Shown: one piece after another, positions 58,494 through 64,000 of the stretch
Layout: each line of letters begins with the position of its first letter
How positions within the stretch are numbered: the stretch's first letter is position 1
Source: Echinometra lucunter
Lineage: Eukaryota > Echinodermata > Echinoidea > Camarodonta > Echinometridae
DNA: 64,000 bases
Assembly: GCA_029962745.1 (NCBI GenBank)
Contig: CM057158.1
Location: 13,873,276-13,937,275, forward strand
Direction of reading: 5' to 3'
The notes under the pieces: generated by a model
Seen by the model: only the letters and a program-made list of their open reading frames with translations
Databases searched by the model: none
What the model was told of the DNA's origin: nothing
Program-made: the position numbers and the translations under genes

Positions 58494-58570
<77 letters not shown>
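58436..58570 (+). mobile_element. SINE tail, second copy, with pure (ATT)n
   Basis: AAGCGCTTAGAAACAAAATG and ATTAAGCGCTATATAAATGT, then about 25 uninterrupted ATT units. The left copy at 50180 mixes ATT and ATC. Confidence 0.8.
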
Positions 58571-58574
<4 letters not shown>

Positions 58575-58687
58575 ATTATCTTAATATGAAAAGTGATATG
58601 AGCTTTCAATCGCTGAAATGGTATTTTGCCAGTGGGACTGTGATGTTTCATGCGTATGTGTTTGAGATAATAGATAAAGGAGATAGG

Positions 58688-58735
58688 AGGGAGAGAGAGA
58701 AAGGGAGAGAGAGAGAGCGAGAGAGAGAGATGGGG
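58688..58735 (+). repeat. (GA)n microsatellite at the contig-overlap boundary
   Basis: The GA-rich run begins exactly where the left contig breaks off (AGGAGATAGGAGG), which explains the stop of that contig. Confidence 0.8.
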
Positions 58736-58779
58736 TAAAAACATTAAGACTGACATGCATATGTCACTTTCCCACCAGT

Positions 58780-59080
58780 CTCCAATCCTTCATCAAGCTC
58801 AAATCGCTTATAACTATCATGAATGTGACTCTCCTCACTCTCCAGGCATTTGGAACAAACTCCTCCACTTCTTAGATATAGCACTCCACTTGACTTGTTT
58901 AAAAAAAAATCTATAATCATACCTTTACAGTCAGGGTGACAGTTCTTTCTAATTTGATTTGTTCATTGGGTCTTGTGTCCCCTGGAAAGGGCGTTTTATA
59001 AATCCACTTATCATTATCATCACCATTATCATTATTATCATTATTATCATTATTATTATTATTACTATTATCATTAGCTG
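58780..59080 (+). mobile_element. probable degenerate LINE 3' end
   Basis: Decayed frames give CDSPHSPGIWNKLLHF and, in another frame, STPLDLFKK, resembling the WNxLP...STPLxxFKxxLK end of ORF2 proteins. GGGCGTTTTATAAATCC and an (ATT/ATC)n tail follow. Several frameshifts. Confidence 0.4.
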
Positions 59081-60191
59081 TGTCATTCCTTCCACTTTTT
59101 TTCCTTTCTTTTCTTTTATTTCTGTCATATCTTCACTATCTCCTGTTATCTCTTTTAAAATCTTTTTTCTTTTCTATCTCTCTCCCCCTTGACTCTTGTT
59201 CCGTTTGTTCTCCCCTATCCTCCTCTCTCATTTTCAAATATTTTTCTCTCAGACTGGTATTACCCCCCCCCCCGTCTCTCTCTCTCTCTCTCTGTCCCTC
59301 TCTTTTATTTTCACCCTCTCTCTGTCTCTCTTTTCGCCTCAACTTTTTGTCATGAAATAAAAGTCAAAAAATTATCTTTTCTAATACATTTTTATTGTCT
59401 GTGGACTTCTCTTGACATATAATGCCGCTTTTAAATTTTCACCATCATCATCATCATATTAAGTGATTTATGAATTAAGTGCAGCTCTAGCAGCTCTACG
59501 TTCAATCAATCTTGAAACTCTATTCATTATGGAATAAAGCGTAAGCGAGTAATGTATGATAGTTCCATATAATCATGAAAATAGCATAATGCCATATGGA
59601 ATTTACTTGATTTTATTTTCAAGTCCCCATGTCACGTTTGGTTCAGCTGTGTCCTAGGAATTGGTCATATCTGGAAGAAACGGGAAATATTAGAAACGAA
59701 ACATTATAACAAAAACGAACCCAATAACGACTTAGATTACTGAATTTCCATTCCACTTGTGGAGGCAGGCGTGGTACTTAAAGGAGAAACAAAGCGATAA
59801 GCAAACAAAAAGTTAAGCAAACAAAAACAGTACACAACCGTAAACGGTCTTTCAAAGCATGATCAGGCAACAATCACGTTTTATATTTTTCAGCTCTGAA
59901 ATCTCATTCTATGAAGTATTGCTGAAGGAAAGGTGACGAAATGCATGGGAAACATCTAAGGTATGGAGTGGTATTGGATATACATGTAAAAGGGGATGCA
60001 TTCATCTGTTGTTGGGAGATGACGTTGGGAGAGTCCTTTTATGATTAAAAACAATTTCTTTCACTATTACGCAACATTCTACTCAAGTTCAATATACACC
60101 ACGGAGCCCTTTTAAAGTAGACGGAATATTATTTAAGTAAACCTGGCCTCCATGTCACATCTCTTTCTATACAAGGACAGCATTTCATCCC

Positions 60192-60245
<54 letters not shown>

Positions 60246-60348
60246 CTTCTCTTTTTCGTCAACCCCCCCCCCCCCCTGTACCTGTAGATATGCCACTGAT
60301 GTTTGATACACAACCATGCGAATAATCAATGATTAAGAATCGACAAAC
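59081..60348. other. 3' flank of the subtilase gene; CT-rich tracts
   Basis: C/T-rich sequence at 59090-59340 and a ~48-base (TC)n run at 60193-60240. Read on the minus strand, AATAAA occurs near 59612 and may serve the subtilase mRNA. No gene seen. Confidence 0.45.
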
Positions 60349-60461
60349 CTATTCTACGTAGAGAAGTTTGTTGGGAGAGCCATTTCCTATGTTGGAGAGT
60401 TTGCCACTTGAAGCATTTGCCAGCATCGCTTCCGTATCACGTCCGTAGAGGGCGATACCAC
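60349..60461 (-). CDS. proteinase-K-like subtilase, last exon
   Basis: The acceptor TTTGACAG precedes 60461. The first two bases complete the Gly codon begun in the previous exon (HVA-G-G-I-A-L-Y), and 36 codons then run to TAG at 60349-60351. The product ends LSNIGNGSPNKLLYVE, the same position and type of ending as proteinase K, where LSNIPFGTVNLLAY follows the catalytic serine segment. It completes the S8 fold and adds no C-terminal extension. Confidence 0.88.
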
Positions 60462-62106
<1,645 letters not shown>

Positions 62107-62539
62107 TTAGCGGTATGACTGGAGTATTATACAGAACGTCTAATACAGGGTTAACACAGTAAAGATATTGTCGTTGACCACTTCGAAATAGAAGGGGGTG
62201 AAATCGACAATGCATTTCGCCCCGATATCGCCCAGGGACTCCAACAGCGCCATGGCAAGGCCGTCGACAAGAGGCTAGGCCTAGTAGGGAAGAATCTAGA
62301 TTGTGTTTTCATCCAGAAAGGAAAGGATATTTCAAGATTATTCTAGATTAATATGGGAGTTGGTTTAGACTGATTTAGAATTTGCCCAATTCATGGAGAA
62401 TTTACAGAGCTTTTGCAGAAGACATGCTGCATAACAGCGTGGAAATTCTCGGTTATAGTCACCATCTGATTATATTATCAACCTGTGGAGAACGCTTTCA
62501 ACTCCGACTTGCAAAATGAAGTGGACATTACTTGAGACA

Positions 62540-62700
62540 TAATTCTCTACGTCATTTTGACATCGCCTTTGACATCGTCATTGACTTTGTCCTCGAAATC
62601 ATCGTGGACGTAAATCCCATTTTGATCTTCAACATTTCGACATCGTCTCCAACATCGCCGTCGACTTCGTCTTCGACATCGTCGTTGGACTTTTACTAAA
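62540..62700. repeat. degenerate GACATCGTC minisatellite in the subtilase intron
   Basis: The words GACATCGTC, GACATCGCC, GACTTCGTC and GTCGTTGGAC recur at 9-18 base spacing. The remaining intron (61957-63430) also has a (TCA)n run at 62845-62902. Confidence 0.6.
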
Positions 62701-63089
62701 ACTGGAAATACCCTGGAATTTTAAATTGTAACATTGGCAGCACAGTGGCCCCTCTATCTCCCAGTCTTCTTTATTGAAAGCATTTTCTATTGTAAATAAC
62801 AGAAATGAAACATAATTATTTAATCAATAACTCATCCATATCATCCTCATCTTCCTCCTCATCATCATAATCATCATCATCGTCATCATCATCATTGTCA
62901 CTATCCCTTTAAGTTAGGATTTCGATTATTTCATCCATTCTGCTAATTTAACATGTTTATCTGTTTAATAATATTTATTTGGAGTTGCCATATTTTCAAG
63001 CATATTTTTTTAATAATGGCAATCCTTCTTCCGCAAATGATTTTATGTTAAATGAATTACAGTAATTTGACAATTTATCATTTCTTTTT

Positions 63090-63237
63090 TTTTTTTTTGG
63101 AAAAATGATTGTAACGTAAAATTATGTATTTATGATTTATTGTCAAAAAAGTAATTTCTTGTTTGTATATTATGTTACCAAATGTTTATATGAATGCAGA
63201 AGAAAAATAAATCAAAATCAAAATCAAATCAAATCAT
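63090..63237 (+). mobile_element. LINE-type 3' tail with (AATCA)n end
   Basis: AT-rich sequence ends GAATGCAGAAGAAAAATAAA and then TCAAAATCAAATC repeats, a common ending of non-LTR retroposons. Only the untranslated tail is left. Confidence 0.5.
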
Positions 63238-63430
63238 TTCCTTGTCTACTGGATCATCCTTTGATCTTATATCGTGACATTCACAAAGGAATCAAATGAT
63301 ATGATTTGATTTGTTCAATTACAGGCCCAGTAACTTTGAATTGTATACAAAGACCGCACCAGCTACTTACGGAGACTTCCATCAGCACAAGGGCTCATGA
63401 ACGGGCGTAACCAGGGCGTAACTAACTCAC

Positions 63431-63624
63431 CTCGGCAAGACGAGCTGGAGAAGTGTTTGCTGCATCCACGTTCGAATTACCAGCTGCCACAGAGGTGGGG
63501 ATGCCAGCATCAATCATTGATTTCACGGCATTGTCCAGAGTAGTTGAAGCGCCACCACCAAGAGACATGGAGGCGATACCTTGTTTGTTATTTTCATTGG
63601 CATGGGTGATCACGTAGTCGCATC
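63431..63624 (-). CDS. proteinase-K-like subtilase, exon with the oxyanion Asn
   Basis: Acceptor CCTCGTTTCAG and donor GAG|GTGAGT, entering in phase 1 and leaving in phase 0. It encodes CDYVITHANENNKQ, ASMSLGGGAST, and VAAGNSNVDAANTSPA. SMSLGGG lines the substrate cleft, and the Asn of AAGNSN is the oxyanion-hole residue of S8 enzymes. The exons carrying the catalytic Asp and His, the propeptide and the signal peptide must lie to the right of the window, so the gene is partial here. Confidence 0.93.
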
Positions 63625-64000
63625 CTGAAACGAGGAAATCGAAAAATAAAAATAAAAAATAAAAACAAAAACAAAACAAAACAAAACAAAACAAAACAAA
63701 ACAACAACAAAACCAAAAGACTTACAAACATACAAAAACAACCCAAAACTACAAAACAACAACAAAAAGAACGATGAGCATGCAGACTGAAAGAATCTGA
63801 TTTTGCTTTAACATGAACTACAATTTGTACTGAAGTTTCAAGGGCATGGTGCAAGACAGGGCATGGGGGGGGGGAATTCTCGCTCAAAATGTGAGGGGGC
63901 GCATACAAAGTACCCTGACAAGCAGACTAGAAGAAATTAAAGTTTCTATACAAGAAAAGAAAAGGGGCCGTCGGCTTTTTTCAAATGCAAATTCTTGCTC
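63625..64000. other. subtilase intron at the right edge; (AAAAC)n
   Basis: On the plus strand an AAAAC-type microsatellite lies at about 63660-63770. Then come a G run at 63866 and TTCTCGCTC words. No exon recognised in this last stretch. Confidence 0.5.

Larger units (their letters stand above)
50883..58690. repeat. right copy of the ~7.8-kb duplicated block, starts at the N gap
   Basis: It matches 42565-50382 in order and orientation, including the right part of the hAT-like element, both MITEs, the SINE, PRRT-like exon 2, the 156-bp MITE and the SINE tail. It then continues through a (GA)n tract into unique sequence. Confidence 0.95.

Noticed and set aside
50883..58690. Genuine tandem gene duplication of the PRRT-like locus
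   Set aside because: Both block edges coincide with the N gap, and the second copy lacks the first coding exon. Unmerged haplotype contigs explain this more simply.
58469..58756. Poly-Asn/poly-Ile frames
   Set aside because: Translation of an (ATT)n microsatellite.

Overview
The window is animal genomic DNA: genes split by GT/AG introns, extensive intergenic repeats, tRNA-derived SINEs, LINE fragments, many small inverted-repeat DNA transposons, and one 500-base run of N. The repeat style (marine-invertebrate 'TGACCTTTGACCT' element, tRNA SINE with a (ATT)n tail, frequent AGGCCTAT) and the gene content point to a marine invertebrate deuterostome, most likely a sea-urchin-like echinoderm. The species call is inference.

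Three protein genes can be supported. (1) Minus strand, about 682-8789: a gene whose first four exons, all joined in phase 0, encode a helical N-terminal domain that aligns with the TRFH-like domain of the shelterin protein TIN2 (TINF2). It is followed by an unusual array of about 84 copies of a 12-residue Ser/Asp/Gln repeat, then two tandemly duplicated 129-base exons and a probable terminal exon. (2) Plus strand, 39128-46311: a two-coding-exon membrane protein with a signal peptide, a furin-like site, about 52 copies of a 10-residue [10 protein letters not shown] repeat, and a seven-helix C-terminal region resembling vertebrate PRRT3/PRRT4. (3) Minus strand, 60349-63624 and continuing off the right edge: the C-terminal three exons of a proteinase-K-like subtilase (S8).

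The stretch 8.8-39 kb has no gene I can support. It is a mosaic of mobile elements and satellites. Several elements have readable boundaries: hAT-like elements with 8-bp target duplications (20869-21536, 28139-28372, 42045-43421), a Harbinger-like element with TTA duplications (19705-20115), an element with a 13-bp target duplication (29374-30002), several foldback elements, a LINE 3' fragment (27300-28103) and SINEs. Three of these elements share an internal palindromic GCTCGCT(T)CGCTCGCTC motif and long poly-G/poly-C tracts.

The stretch 42565-50382 is repeated almost base for base at 50883-58690, on either side of the N gap. The layout is that expected from two overlapping contigs, probably two haplotypes, that were scaffolded end to end instead of merged. 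The second copy of the PRRT-like exon 2 (54149 onward) is therefore probably an assembly artefact or allele, not a second gene. The two copies differ by a net 2-base indel that changes the predicted C-terminus.
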